The notes: generated by a model from the letters alone, not told the origin. A stretch of DNA of 64,000 bases from Acidovorax sp. A79 (GCF_041154505.1 NZ_AP028672.1:4690501-4754500); one strand, 5' to 3'. Numbered from the stretch's first letter, positions 9,031 to 17,811 are shown. A program made the numbers and translations.

Positions 9031-9963
9031 ATGCGCCGCAATATCCCATCGACCCAGGCACTGGCCTGTTTTGAAGTCGCCGCCCGGCACGAGAGCTACA
9101 CCCGCGCCGCGCAGGAACTCTCGCTCACGCAAAGCGCCGTCTCGCGCCAGATCCAGGCGCTGGAGGAGTTTCTGGGCGTGCAGCTGTTTCGCCGCACGCG
9201 CCACGGCGTGGTGCTCACGCCCGCCGGCGCGCACTACGGCCGCCAGGTGGCGCGCTGGCTGCAGGGCCTGGAGCGCGACACGCTCGACGTGATGGCCCAC
9301 CAGGGCGAGGGCGGCACGCTGTCGCTGGCGGCGGTGCCCACGTTCGCCACGCGCTGGCTCATTCCGCGCCTGCCGCAGCTGGCCCAGCTGCACCCCGACA
9401 TCGTGGTGCACATCGAGACGCAGACGCGCCCTTTTCTGTTCGCCGACACCACCTTTGACGCGGCCCTGTACGCCGGCACCCCGGAGCAGGTGGCCAACTG
9501 GCCCGGCGTGCAGGCGCAACTGCTGATGCACGAGGATGTGCTGCCCGTGTGTTGCCCGCGCCTGCTCGAATCCGCCGCGCCGCGCGCGCGCGGGCGCGCC
9601 CACCAGCCCGTGGCCGCCGATGCGCTGGCCGTGCTGCCCCTGCTGCAGCAGAGCACGCGCCCCTACGGCTGGCGCCAGTGGTTCGACGCCATGGGGGTGG
9701 ACGCACCCCATGCGCTGGACGGGCCGCGCTACGAGCTGTTCTCCATGCTCGCCGTGGCGGCCACGCATGGGCTGGGTGTGGCGCTGATTCCGCCCTTGCT
9801 GATCGAGGCCGAGCTGGCCAGCGGCGAACTGGTGGTGGCCTGCGCGCGGCCCCTGCGGGGGGAGCGGGGCTACTACCTCGTCAGCCCCGCGCAGGTGCAG
9901 CCGCCCGTGCTGGCGGTGTTCTCGAAATGGCTTCAAGACACTGCGCGGGCTGCGGCAGAGTAG
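9031..9963 (+). CDS. LysR-type regulator, likely of glutarate catabolism (GcvA-like)
   Basis: Complete 310-residue LysR protein. The N-terminal helix-turn-helix reads ALACFEVAARHESYTRAAQELSLTQSAVSRQIQALEEFLG in overlapping blocks, with the usual LFRRTRHGVVLTPAG closing the winged helix. The effector domain follows from about residue 90, with LAAVPTFATRWLIPRL, the pattern of the GcvA-like branch. It is transcribed away from gcdH, so control of the gcdH/CoA-transferase pair in response to glutarate or glutaryl-CoA is the natural inference. No strong ribosome-binding site precedes the ATG at 9031, but the HTH starts directly after it. Confidence 0.9.
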   Translation: MRRNIPSTQALACFEVAARHESYTRAAQELSLTQSAVSRQIQALEEFLGVQLFRRTRHGVVLTPAGAHYGRQVARWLQGLERDTLDVMAHQGEGGTLSLAAVPTFATRWLIPRLPQLAQLHPDIVVHIETQTRPFLFADTTFDAALYAGTPEQVANWPGVQAQLLMHEDVLPVCCPRLLESAAPRARGRAHQPVAADALAVLPLLQQSTRPYGWRQWFDAMGVDAPHALDGPRYELFSMLAVAATHGLGVALIPPLLIEAELASGELVVACARPLRGERGYYLVSPAQVQPPVLAVFSKWLQDTARAAAE

Positions 9964-10137
9964 GGCGCTTGCCGGCTTGCGCCCCGCGGCGGACAGGGCT
10001 ACGCTGGTGGCACTCGCTGCAGGCGGCGGGAAGAAGATGGACGGAACGTATGTGGTGTGCAAGGGTCACACCCAGCGGGCGGCCCGGCGGGCCGTACCAG
10101 GCACCTCATACCTTTACTATTTCATCAAGGAGCCGTT

Positions 10138-10359
10138 ATGTCATTGAACGCAACCTACCATGCCCCCCATTTCGAGCCCACGGTGGACGAACTCGCCACG
10201 CTGAAGCACCTGGAGATGGAGAACATCAGCGTGGTTTCAGCGCTGAAGGAGCATATGTCCGGACGGTTGTACGAACACGGCTTCATCACCAAGAATGCGT
10301 CGGGCCAGCTGACCATCACCGACACCGGCCGCCACCTGGTGCGCAGGCAGAACAACTGA
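10138..10359 (+). CDS. Small hypothetical protein, 73 aa
   Basis: A 73-residue protein with a clean AAGGAG ribosome-binding site at 10127-10132, five bases before the ATG. The C-terminal half, LKEHMSGRLYEHGFITKNASGQLTITDTGRHLVRRQ in overlapping parts, has the spacing of a winged-helix wing (short helix, then L-T-x-x-G), so it may be a one-domain DNA- or RNA-binding protein. I do not recognise the family. An in-frame start at 10057 exists but has no ribosome-binding site. There is no signal peptide. It is monocistronic, facing the convergent Bug-protein gene. Confidence 0.65.
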   Translation: MSLNATYHAPHFEPTVDELATLKHLEMENISVVSALKEHMSGRLYEHGFITKNASGQLTITDTGRHLVRRQNN

Positions 10360-10510
10360 GCCGATTTTCCCGGGTAGCGTTCCCGGCGGCCTGGGCCTGC
10401 CGGTGGTGGCCGGGCCCGGCCAAGGCGTGGCGCGGGGCCGCGTTCGCCAGCGCAACCGCCCTCATCGGCCCGTGCGGCCGCCCTGCGCGGAGGCTTTGGC
10501 GGCTGCGCGC

Positions 10511-11479
10511 TTACTCCGCCTTGGCGCCGGCCGCCTTGATGACGGGATCCCAGCGCCTGATCTCGGCAGCGGTCTGCTGGCGCAGCGCCTCGGGCTTGAG
10601 CCGGTCGCCCTGCGGGATGATGACCCCCATGTCGGTGAAGCGCTTGACCAGGCCGGCATCGGCCAGGGCCCCGCGCACCGCCTTGTTCAGGCGTTCGACG
10701 ACGGCGGGCGGTGTGCCCTTGGGCGCGTACACGCCGTGCCATACGGCCAGCTCGAAGCCCGGCAGCCCGGACTCGGCAAAGGTCGGCACCTCCGGCATCG
10801 TCGGGATGCGCTCCCTGGTCGCCATGGCGTAGGCCTTGAGGGCGCCGGACTGCAGGTGCGGCCCGGTGGCCACGGGCTGGTCGCAGATCAGGTCCACGTT
10901 GCCCGCCACCAGGTCCTGCAGCGCCGGGCCGGTGCCGCGGTAGGGCACCATCGTCACGGTGGTGCCGGCCGTCTGGTTGAACAGCATCGCGCACAGGTGC
11001 GATGTGGCGCCGACGCCCGCGTGCGAGAACTTCACCTCGCCCGGCCTGGCCTTCATGTGCTGGATCAGCTCGGCCACGGTCGCGGGCGCGAAATTCTTGT
11101 AGCGCACCAGGATCATGGGCACTTCGCCGGCCAGGGCGATGGGCTCCAGGTCCTTGTTCACGTCGAAGGCCAGCTTGCTGTACAGCGCCGGGGCCGTGGC
11201 GATGCCCATGTTGTGCAGCAGGACGGTGTGCCCGTCATTGGGCGCGCGCACCACCTTGGCGGTGCCGATGGTGCCGCCGGCTCCGCCCGCGCTGTCCACG
11301 ATCACCGGCTGGCCCAGGTCGCGCGCCATGGCCTCGGCCAGCACGCGGGCCAGCACGTCGGTGGAGCCCCCGGCCGCATAGGGCACCACGATGGTCACGG
11401 GCTTGGTGGGAAAGGCGGCCACCGCCGTCGAGGCCAGGGCCAGCGCGGCCGCGAGCAGGGTCTTTGTCTGGTTGCGCAT
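10511..11479 (-). CDS. Bug/TctC-family tripartite tricarboxylate transporter solute-binding protein
   Basis: Periplasmic receptor of 322 residues with a Sec signal peptide (MRNQTKTLLAAALALASTAVAA). Typical Bug blocks are KPVTIVVPYAAGGSTDVLAR, VIVDSAGGAGGTIGTAKVVRA, FSHAGVGATSHLCA and VPYRGTGPALQDL. Such proteins bind carboxylates or amides. No TctA or TctB membrane gene is in the window, as is common for the expanded Bug family in Burkholderiales. It is the last gene of an operon with a hydroxyacid dehydrogenase and a carboxymuconolactone-decarboxylase-like gene. A CGGAGAC site precedes the ATG at 11479. Confidence 0.93.
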   Translation of the reverse strand: MRNQTKTLLAAALALASTAVAAFPTKPVTIVVPYAAGGSTDVLARVLAEAMARDLGQPVIVDSAGGAGGTIGTAKVVRAPNDGHTVLLHNMGIATAPALYSKLAFDVNKDLEPIALAGEVPMILVRYKNFAPATVAELIQHMKARPGEVKFSHAGVGATSHLCAMLFNQTAGTTVTMVPYRGTGPALQDLVAGNVDLICDQPVATGPHLQSGALKAYAMATRERIPTMPEVPTFAESGLPGFELAVWHGVYAPKGTPPAVVERLNKAVRGALADAGLVKRFTDMGVIIPQGDRLKPEALRQQTAAEIRRWDPVIKAAGAKAE

Positions 11480-11598
11480 TGTCTTGTCTCCGGAAAGGGT
11501 GAGAGCAGCCAAGGCCCGGCCTGCCAGGCGGTGGCACTTGCTTGCTTGTTTGTTTGCTGGCTTGCGGCGGGCGCCCTGCCGGGCGCCCGGGGGGACTG

Positions 11599-12462
11599 TC
11601 AGGGCTTGCCGACGAACCGGTACAGCTCGGTGTGGTCGGCCCTGGGGCCCAGCGCGGCGTTGGCATCGGCCGTCATGGCGTACACCTTCTGGGCCAGGTC
11701 CATCGGCACCTGCAGGGAGCGGCCCAGCCCGGCCGCGATGCCCACGTCCTTGGCCTGCAGCGCCAGCGAGAAGCCCGAGTTGAAAGCCTGGTTCAGCATG
11801 AACTGGTGGGCCTTGTTTTCGGTCGTGTTGTTCTTGCCGGTCGATGCGTTGATCACATCCACGATGGTGGCCGCATCGATGCCGAAGGCCGCGCCCACGT
11901 GGATGGCCTCGGCCGTGGCGATCAGCGCGGCGGCGGACACGTAGTTGTTCAGCGCCTTGAGCGCGTGGCCCGCGCCCACGGGGCCCACGTAGCTGATGGC
12001 CTTGCCCATCACTTCGAGCACCGGCCGTTGCCGGGCGAAATCTTCGGGGTCGCCGCCCACCATGATGGCCAGCGTGCCATTGACGGCCTTCTTCACGCCG
12101 CCGGAGACGGGTGCGTCGATCAGCGCGATCCCCGTGCCGCGCAGCGAGGCTGCGAGGGCCCGCGTGCGGATCGGGTCGGCGGAGCTCATCTCGACGACGC
12201 AGGCCCCGGCCCGCAGGTGGGGTGCCAGGTCGGCCACCACCGCGTCCACGACGTCGGAATTGGGCAGCATGGTGATGACCACGTCGCACCCTGCGTACGC
12301 GGCGTTGTCGGTGGCCACCACGGCGCCGGCATGCGACGCGGCGAACTGCGCCTCGGCTTCAAGATGGGCGTCCTTCACCACGAGCGGGTGGCCTGCGGCG
12401 TGCAGCAGGTGGGCCATGGGCTGGCCCATCATGCCCAGGCCGATGAATGCGATGCGGCTCAT
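11599..12462 (-). CDS. 3-hydroxyisobutyrate / beta-hydroxyacid dehydrogenase family protein
   Basis: NAD(P)-dependent oxidoreductase of 287 residues. The Rossmann fingerprint IAFIGLGMMGQPMA opens the protein, followed by the substrate loop DAPVSGGVKKAVNGTL and the catalytic Lys in GHALKALNNYVSAA, all diagnostic of the MmsB/GarR/GlxR family. Substrate could be 3-hydroxyisobutyrate, tartronate semialdehyde or a related 3-hydroxyacid; the neighbours do not decide. It follows the carboxymuconolactone-decarboxylase gene by 14 bases and precedes the Bug gene by about 120 bases, so all three are likely co-transcribed and under the divergent GntR regulator. Confidence 0.9.
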   Translation of the reverse strand: MSRIAFIGLGMMGQPMAHLLHAAGHPLVVKDAHLEAEAQFAASHAGAVVATDNAAYAGCDVVITMLPNSDVVDAVVADLAPHLRAGACVVEMSSADPIRTRALAASLRGTGIALIDAPVSGGVKKAVNGTLAIMVGGDPEDFARQRPVLEVMGKAISYVGPVGAGHALKALNNYVSAAALIATAEAIHVGAAFGIDAATIVDVINASTGKNNTTENKAHQFMLNQAFNSGFSLALQAKDVGIAAGLGRSLQVPMDLAQKVYAMTADANAALGPRADHTELYRFVGKP

Positions 12463-12476
12463 CGTCGCGCCCCTGC

Positions 12477-12875
12477 TCAGAGGTCCATCTCTTTGAACAC
12501 TTCCGACGCCACGCGGAACGAATCGATCGCCGCCGGCACGCCGCAGTAGATGGCCGTCTGCAGGAAGACTTCCTTCACCTCGTCCTTGGTCAGGCCGTTG
12601 TGGATGGCGCCGCGCACGTGCAGCTTGAGCTCGTGCGGGCGGTTGAGCGCCGTGATCATCGCCAGGTTGAGGAAAGAGCGGGTCTTGCGGTCGAGGCCCG
12701 GGCGGTTCCACACATCGCCCCAGCAGTACTGGGTGACGAGTTCCTGCATGTCGATGTTGAAGTCGGTCGCGTTCTTGATCGAGGCATCGACGTACTCTGC
12801 GCCGAGCACCTCGCGGCGGGTGGACAGGCCCTGGTCGAAGAGGGCGGGGTTCTTGGGGGCGTAGGGGCGGGTCAT
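12477..12875 (-). CDS. Carboxymuconolactone decarboxylase family protein (PcaC-like)
   Basis: A 132-residue AhpD-like helical protein. The blocks YCWGDVWNRPGLDRKTRSFL, ALNRPHELKLHVRGAIHNG and LQTAIYCGVPAAIDSFR match 4-carboxymuconolactone decarboxylase PcaC closely, though the family also holds enzymes for other lactones and peroxidase-like members. No pca genes are nearby, so a variant substrate is possible. It is the first gene of the operon, with the ATG at 12875 preceded by a CAGGAGCC site. The 190-base divergent region contains two GntR-type operators. Confidence 0.87.
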   Translation of the reverse strand: MTRPYAPKNPALFDQGLSTRREVLGAEYVDASIKNATDFNIDMQELVTQYCWGDVWNRPGLDRKTRSFLNLAMITALNRPHELKLHVRGAIHNGLTKDEVKEVFLQTAIYCGVPAAIDSFRVASEVFKEMDL

Positions 12876-12969
12876 GGAAGGCTCCTGGGGTGGCAAGGGA
12901 TCAATAGATAGATAGAGGGGGGAGAGAAGGCCGGCAACGCGGCGTTGCAGTGGATGAACTTTATTAGGA

Positions 12970-12980
12970 TTGTCAGACAA
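12970..12980. promoter_or_regulatory. GntR (FadR-subfamily) operator 1
   Basis: TTGTCAGACAA fits the FadR/VanR-type consensus TNGTNNNACNA at every fixed position and lies in the perfect palindrome ATTGTC-A-GACAAT. It is 95 bases upstream of the carboxymuconolactone-decarboxylase-like gene. Confidence 0.75.
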
Positions 12981-13022
12981 TCATACATATGGAAAATGTG
13001 GATTGACGAATGATTCATATGT

Positions 13023-13033
13023 TTGTATGACAA
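13023..13033. promoter_or_regulatory. GntR (FadR-subfamily) operator 2
   Basis: TTGTATGACAA also fits TNGTNNNACNA exactly. It starts 53 bases from operator 1, close to five helical turns, so both would lie on one face of the DNA. It is 33 bases upstream of the GntR start codon, suggesting autoregulation. Confidence 0.75.
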
Positions 13034-13065
13034 TCAGCGTGTATGAAACCCATTAGGATGGCGCC

Positions 13066-13755
13066 ATGAACCAGATGCTGCTGCGAGTCCCCCGCGAAGA
13101 GACCTCCCTGCGCCAGCGTGCTACCCAGACGCTGCGCCAGGCCATCCTCGACGGCCACTTCACGCCGGGACAAAAGTTGTCGGAGCGCGAGCTCTGCGAA
13201 AGCCTGGACGTGAGCCGATCCTGCGTGCGCGAGTCGCTGCAGCACCTGCAGGCCGAGGGGCTGATCACCATCATTCCGCACCGGGGCCCCGAGGTCACCA
13301 CCATTTCACCCAAGGAGGTGCGCGACATCTACGAAGTGCGCGCGCACCTCGAAAGCCTGGCGGGCCGGGGCTTTGCGCTCAATGCCTCCAAGGACCAGGT
13401 GCGGGCGCTGCGCGCCAAGCTCACCGAGCTGTCACAGCCCGAGATCACGCAGGACCGCGCCTTGATGCTCAACGTCAAGAACCAGTTCTACGACATCCTC
13501 ATCGCGGGCTGCGGCAACCTGGTGGCCGGGCAATTGCTGCAGCAGCTCAATAACCGCGTGACGGTGCTGCGCCGCATCTCCATGGCCCAGCCTGGGCGGT
13601 TTCCGCACACGCTGGTGGAGCTCGACGCCATCGTGGCGGCCATTGAGCAGGGCGACGGGGAGACGGCGGCGCGCCTGTGCGAGGAGCACGTGCGCAAGGC
13701 GGCCGCCAACGTGCTGCAGAGCATGCAGCCGGCGGCGGCGAAACTGCAGGCCTGA
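13066..13755 (+). CDS. GntR-family regulator, FadR/FCD subfamily
   Basis: A 229-residue regulator. The N-terminal winged helix (LRQAILDGHFTPGQKLSERELCESLDVSRSCVRESLQHLQAEGLI in overlapping blocks) is classic GntR. The C-terminal helical FCD domain carries metal-site-like features in DIYEVRAHLESLAGRGFA, the ML-N/KNQFYDIL segment and HTLVELDAIVAAIEQGD. Such proteins repress catabolic operons until an organic acid binds. It is divergent from the PcaC-like/dehydrogenase/Bug operon and has two consensus operators between them, so it is the probable regulator of that operon. Confidence 0.92.
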   Translation: MNQMLLRVPREETSLRQRATQTLRQAILDGHFTPGQKLSERELCESLDVSRSCVRESLQHLQAEGLITIIPHRGPEVTTISPKEVRDIYEVRAHLESLAGRGFALNASKDQVRALRAKLTELSQPEITQDRALMLNVKNQFYDILIAGCGNLVAGQLLQQLNNRVTVLRRISMAQPGRFPHTLVELDAIVAAIEQGDGETAARLCEEHVRKAAANVLQSMQPAAAKLQA

Positions 13756-13779
13756 CTGCGTGCGGGCCTTGCAGGGTGA

Positions 13780-14067
13780 TCAGCGTTCAGGCGGCGACAC
13801 AGGCCAGGCTGGAGGCTTTGCCACCAGTGCTTGCTTGTCCTGGCGATCAAACCCCACGTGCCCGTAAAACCGCAAAGTTGCTTCGTCTTTTCGACCTGTC
13901 GGCAACATCACCTTGTAGCAGTTCCGACGCCAAGCTTCGCTCAGAGCATGTGAAAGGACCGCCCGACCCCAGTCTTGACCACGGTGCGCAAGGTCGGTGA
14001 CGACGTTCTCAATGACGCCATATGGACGGCAGGCGCGCGTGAGGTTGGGTATGACAGCGCGGCGCAT
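13780..14067 (-). pseudogene. GNAT acetyltransferase fragment (N-terminus missing)
   Basis: The 95-residue frame matches only the C-terminal half of a GNAT N-acetyltransferase: VIPNLTRACRPYGVIENVVT, then LAHRGQDWGRAVLSHAL (acetyl-CoA loop; the usual GxG is GQDWG), KVMLPTGRKDEATLRFY and GF near the end. A stop codon lies directly upstream of the first ATG. In the next frame the preceding residues read GECAAL, which is what normally comes before VIPNLTR, so a one-base frameshift near 14050-14060 is likely. Further upstream no GNAT N-terminus is visible and the region merges with the start of the MATE gene. I regard it as a decayed gene. Confidence 0.6.
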
Positions 14068-14172
14068 TCACCAGGCCGCCGCCCGCCGTCGTGCGGGGGC
14101 TCCATTGCGGGTGTCGCTTCCCCGCGCCAGGCCATGTCCCGGCGCACGCGGGTCGCATACCATGTGTTCACC

Positions 14173-15528
14173 ATGGACACGAACGACCCGACCACGCCGC
14201 TGCCCCGAAGGTTTCTGCGGTTTCTCGGTCCGCTCGTGGCCACGAACCTGCTTCAGGCGCTGAGCGGCACGGTCGTCACCATCTGCCTGGGCCAACTGCT
14301 GGGCGCGCAGGCGCTGGCCGCAGCGGTCAGCTTCTTCCCGTTGTTCATGTGCTGCATTGCCTTCGTGATCGGGCTCGGTGCCGGAGCCTCGGTGCTGGTG
14401 GGCCAGGCCTGGGGTGCACGCGACGCGGACAAGGTGCGCCGCGTGGCTGGGGCCGTGCTGCTCGGTGGGTTCCTGCTCGGCTGCGTGGTAGCGGCCGTGG
14501 GCGCCACAGCCATCGGCAGCCTGCTGCGTGTGCTGGGTGTCAGTGGCGAGGTGCTGCCGCAGGCCATCGCCTACGCGCGCGTGCTGTTCCTGGCCATGCC
14601 CGTGCTGTTCCTGCACCAGCTCAGTGCCGCCCTCCTGCGCGGCCTGGGCGACACGGCAACGCCGCTGCGCGCGCTCATCCTGGCCTCGGGCCTGTGGATG
14701 CTGCTCACTCCTGCCTTCATGCTCGGATGGCTGGGCCTTCCCCCGCTGGGCACCGCCAGTGCGGGTTGGGCCAGCCTCATCGGCAATGCCGTGGCCCTGG
14801 CATGGCTCGCGTGGCACCTGCATGCCAGGGGCCATGTGCTGGCCTTCTCGCACCTCAGGCCCCACCTGCGCTGGAACACCCCCTTGCTTGCCACCGTGGC
14901 GAGGCTGGGCGTGCCCACCGGTCTGTTCTTCGTCACCAGCTCACTCGCCGACGTGCTGCTGCTGCGCTTGGTCAATGGCTACGGCTGGCAGGCCACGGCG
15001 GCGTGGGGCACCGTCAATCAGGCCATGGCCTTTGTGCAGCTGCCCGCAATGTCCATCGCCGTCGCGGCCTCCGTGTTCGCCGCGCAAGCCATTGGTGCCG
15101 GCAAGCCGGAGGATGTTGCCCATGTCACGCGGGTCGGCCTGTGGATGAATCTGGCGCTGACCGGCAGCCTGGCCCTGCTGGTGGCGGTGGTGTCACCGCA
15201 GGTCGCCAGCCTGTTTACCCGCGATCCCGCCGTGGTGGACCTGGCCGCCACCGTTCTGCGCGTCACGGTGTGGGGCAGCCTCGCGTTTGGGCTGGCCAGC
15301 GTGTTCACCGGCGTCATGCGCTCGGCAGGAACCGTGCGCGTGCCCACGGTGATTTCCCTGTCCTGCCTCACCTTGCTGCTTGTGCCGCTGGCCTACGCGC
15401 TGCAGCACCTGCTGGGCCTGCAAGGCATCTGGGCCAGCTACCCGCTCACGTACCTGTGTGCGCTGGCACTGCAGGCCATCTATTTCCACGCCATCTGGAA
15501 GAAGCGGCCGATCAGGCGGCTGGTGTAG
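14173..15528 (+). CDS. MATE-family efflux transporter
   Basis: Inner-membrane multidrug and toxin extrusion protein of 451 residues with about twelve membrane helices in two homologous halves. Family features include GLGAGASVLVGQAWGARD in the first half and IAVAASVFAAQAIGAGKPED in the second, the equivalent G-Q-x-x-G-A segments of both repeats. MATE pumps exchange Na+ or H+ for drugs. The ATG at 14173 gives the normal short cytoplasmic N-terminus; an in-frame ATG at 14134 is possible, and neither has a clear ribosome-binding site. The gene is monocistronic. Confidence 0.9.
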   Translation: MDTNDPTTPLPRRFLRFLGPLVATNLLQALSGTVVTICLGQLLGAQALAAAVSFFPLFMCCIAFVIGLGAGASVLVGQAWGARDADKVRRVAGAVLLGGFLLGCVVAAVGATAIGSLLRVLGVSGEVLPQAIAYARVLFLAMPVLFLHQLSAALLRGLGDTATPLRALILASGLWMLLTPAFMLGWLGLPPLGTASAGWASLIGNAVALAWLAWHLHARGHVLAFSHLRPHLRWNTPLLATVARLGVPTGLFFVTSSLADVLLLRLVNGYGWQATAAWGTVNQAMAFVQLPAMSIAVAASVFAAQAIGAGKPEDVAHVTRVGLWMNLALTGSLALLVAVVSPQVASLFTRDPAVVDLAATVLRVTVWGSLAFGLASVFTGVMRSAGTVRVPTVISLSCLTLLLVPLAYALQHLLGLQGIWASYPLTYLCALALQAIYFHAIWKKRPIRRLV

Positions 15529-16026
15529 CTGGGGGCATGGGGTGGTGCAGGGCCTGCGCTGGGGCCCTCTGTGATCCATCACGCATCCTCTACCTGCTTT
15601 TCTTGATGGAACGCCCGGGCCTGGGGGACGCGGGCTTTCAGCTGTAGTCCCTGGGGCCAGGCCCATGGCCGCGAGGCCTGCCAAAGCTTGGCGGGTGGAT
15701 TGACGCTGCTGGGAGAGGATGGGATCTGAAGGCTTTTTGCGGGGGCGCCCCAGCGCACAACACGTGGCCGGTACGTTGCGTTCCTGTAGCGACAATGCGG
15801 CCGAACCCGGCTGAAAGTAGACATTTTTTGGCCGATTCGCTACCTTATGTCAGCTCTCTGAGTGGTGGCCGCGCTCTTTGTCTGGCGTGTATGTGGCCCC
15901 AGAGGGCGACTAACCCCCCGCGAAAAAACCGTGTAGTCTTCCGCGGCTGCCCGAGGGCGATCGTGATTTTTGAGCGCCGGTGGGACCGCCATGCACCTTT
16001 GTTTCACAAGCCCGACAGAAGGACCT
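15529..16026. other. Intergenic region with no recognised gene
   Basis: About 500 bases between the MATE and Kelch-like genes. No open frame has recognisable homology or a ribosome-binding site. It probably contains the MATE 3' end and the promoter of the Kelch-like gene. The last part is less GC-rich than the flanks, matching the gene that follows. Confidence 0.4.
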
Positions 16027-17811
16027 ATGAAGTTGATTCGACGCACTGCCCAAGCAACCCCCATTCGGCAATTGGCACGCCCGGCAACCCTTGGTCTGGT
16101 GACCCTGCTGTGGCAGTTTCATGCACTTGCCGCGGTCGGCTGGAATGTCGACGCTCCCATGGCGGATCCCCGGGCGCAACACGCGGGGGCGCTGCTGGAT
16201 GACGGCTCCGTGGCTGTTTTCAACGGCGTTAACCGCCTGGGATTCGTCGCCACCGGTGAGCGATATTCGGGCGGCTCCTGGTCATCAATAGGCGGCACTG
16301 GGATTGCCGGCAATGTGACCGAAGCCGTCACGCTGGGCACGGGCCATGTGCTTGTGCGCTCTGATGGCAGCCTGAATGCCCGGCTGTACGACCCTGTGGC
16401 CAACACCTGGCTCCCGGCTGGCACACAGTCCGCATCTCGCTCGCTGCCGTCGATGACGTTGCTCGCCAATGGCAAAGTTCTGGTGGCAGGAGGAAGCAAT
16501 CTCAATACGGCCGAACTGTATGACCCCGAAACGCGCACCTGGACGGCGACCGGGAGCATGTCGGTAGTTCATCGAGCCCATGGCGCCGTGTTGCTGCGGG
16601 ATGGCCGTGTTCTGGTGGCTTCAGGGTTCAACGCAGGGGGCGAAGTCCCCGTCGCGGAACTCTACGACCCTGTTGCAGGCACATGGTCATTGGCGGCGGC
16701 GCCCCTCGTGCCGCGTCACTATGCGAGCCTGACGCTGCTAGCGGACGGCAGAGTATTGCTCGCAGGTGGCTTTACAGCCGGCGGCGTTACAACGCATGCA
16801 GAGATCTACGATCCTGTGGCCAATACGTGGACCGCCACCGGGGCCCTGAACTTTCCCCGCAACGGTGCAATGGGCTCGCCGCTGGCCCATGCGACAGTAC
16901 TTTCCTCTGGCCTGGTGCTGATGGCGGGGGGCTCGGATATCGCAAGAAATACGCAGCCCATAGCGGAGTTGTATGACCCAGCAACGGGAAACTGGTCGCC
17001 AGCAGGTTCCATGGGAACAGCGCGCGAGAACGGGACGGCCAATCTGTTGCCCAATGGCGATGTACTGTTGACGGGCGGGTTCTCGAGCAATCCTAGCCTC
17101 ACTTTCTATAGCGCGGTGGACCGTTATGTCCCAGCCGTGCCGCCTGGGCCTGCTGCGATGACGAATGCATTGCCGCTGCTTCAGCGTGCAGGCGCGGCGT
17201 TGATTCTCAACGGAACGGGTTTTACGGGCGGCACAGGTACCAGTACGCCTCAGCTTCAGCTGCAACGCGCGGAGAACGGCGCGATCAGCTTCTGGGCTCC
17301 CGCCAGCCATACCGCTACCAGTTTCACCTCGCCCCCGCTGGGCACCTTACCCGCCGGGCTCTACATGGCGCGGCTTGTCGTTGACGGTGTTCCGTCCGAG
17401 GGGCGATTGGTTCGTTTCACAGACCCTGTGGGAACGCCAGCCGGTGTCCCCGGCAACGCGCAGGTCACTGTGAGCTGGGCGCCTCCTGTGGACACCGGAG
17501 GCAACCCGCCAGACAGCTACACCGTGACATCGAACGCCGGACCGGGTTGCTCCGTGGCAGCACCCGCGACGAGCTGTACTGTCACTGGATTGGTGAATGG
17601 CACTCCCTACACATTCACGGTGCGAGCGCAGCATCCAAATGGCCTGGGTCCCGTGTCGTTGACCTCGGCTGCGGTGACGCCCACGGCTATGGCGGGCCCC
17701 GGCCCTACACCAGTTCCGGGACTGTCCCCGTTTGGTGTGGCGTTGACGGCGCTGATGGCCGCAGCATTGGCGGGCCTGAGCCGAAGGGGTTGGCGAAGCG
17801 CTGGACGATGA
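16027..17811 (+). CDS. Kelch-like beta-propeller surface protein with Fn3 domain and C-terminal sorting tail
   Basis: Exported 594-residue protein. An N-terminal signal segment (TLGLVTLLWQFHALA) is followed by at least six Kelch/galactose-oxidase-like units, recognisable by repeated AELYDPxTGxW and LLxxGRVLxxGG motifs (for example TAELYDPETRTWTATGSM, HAEIYDPVANTWTATGAL). A fibronectin-III-like domain follows near residues 470-560 (VSWAPPVDTGGNPPDSYTV). The C-terminus VPGLSPFGVALTALMAAALA, then LSRRGWR, resembles an IPTL-CTERM sorting signal: short motif, membrane helix, Arg cluster. AAGGA precedes the ATG at 16027. GC content is lower than in the neighbours, suggesting transfer. A strong terminator follows. 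Confidence 0.85.
   Translation: MKLIRRTAQATPIRQLARPATLGLVTLLWQFHALAAVGWNVDAPMADPRAQHAGALLDDGSVAVFNGVNRLGFVATGERYSGGSWSSIGGTGIAGNVTEAVTLGTGHVLVRSDGSLNARLYDPVANTWLPAGTQSASRSLPSMTLLANGKVLVAGGSNLNTAELYDPETRTWTATGSMSVVHRAHGAVLLRDGRVLVASGFNAGGEVPVAELYDPVAGTWSLAAAPLVPRHYASLTLLADGRVLLAGGFTAGGVTTHAEIYDPVANTWTATGALNFPRNGAMGSPLAHATVLSSGLVLMAGGSDIARNTQPIAELYDPATGNWSPAGSMGTARENGTANLLPNGDVLLTGGFSSNPSLTFYSAVDRYVPAVPPGPAAMTNALPLLQRAGAALILNGTGFTGGTGTSTPQLQLQRAENGAISFWAPASHTATSFTSPPLGTLPAGLYMARLVVDGVPSEGRLVRFTDPVGTPAGVPGNAQVTVSWAPPVDTGGNPPDSYTVTSNAGPGCSVAAPATSCTVTGLVNGTPYTFTVRAQHPNGLGPVSLTSAAVTPTAMAGPGPTPVPGLSPFGVALTALMAAALAGLSRRGWRSAGR

Noticed and set aside
15579..15824. Short minus-strand frames between the MATE and Kelch-like genes
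   Set aside because: The frames are short, lack a ribosome-binding site and share no family features. A GRPRKKP-like stretch in one is too little to call a gene.
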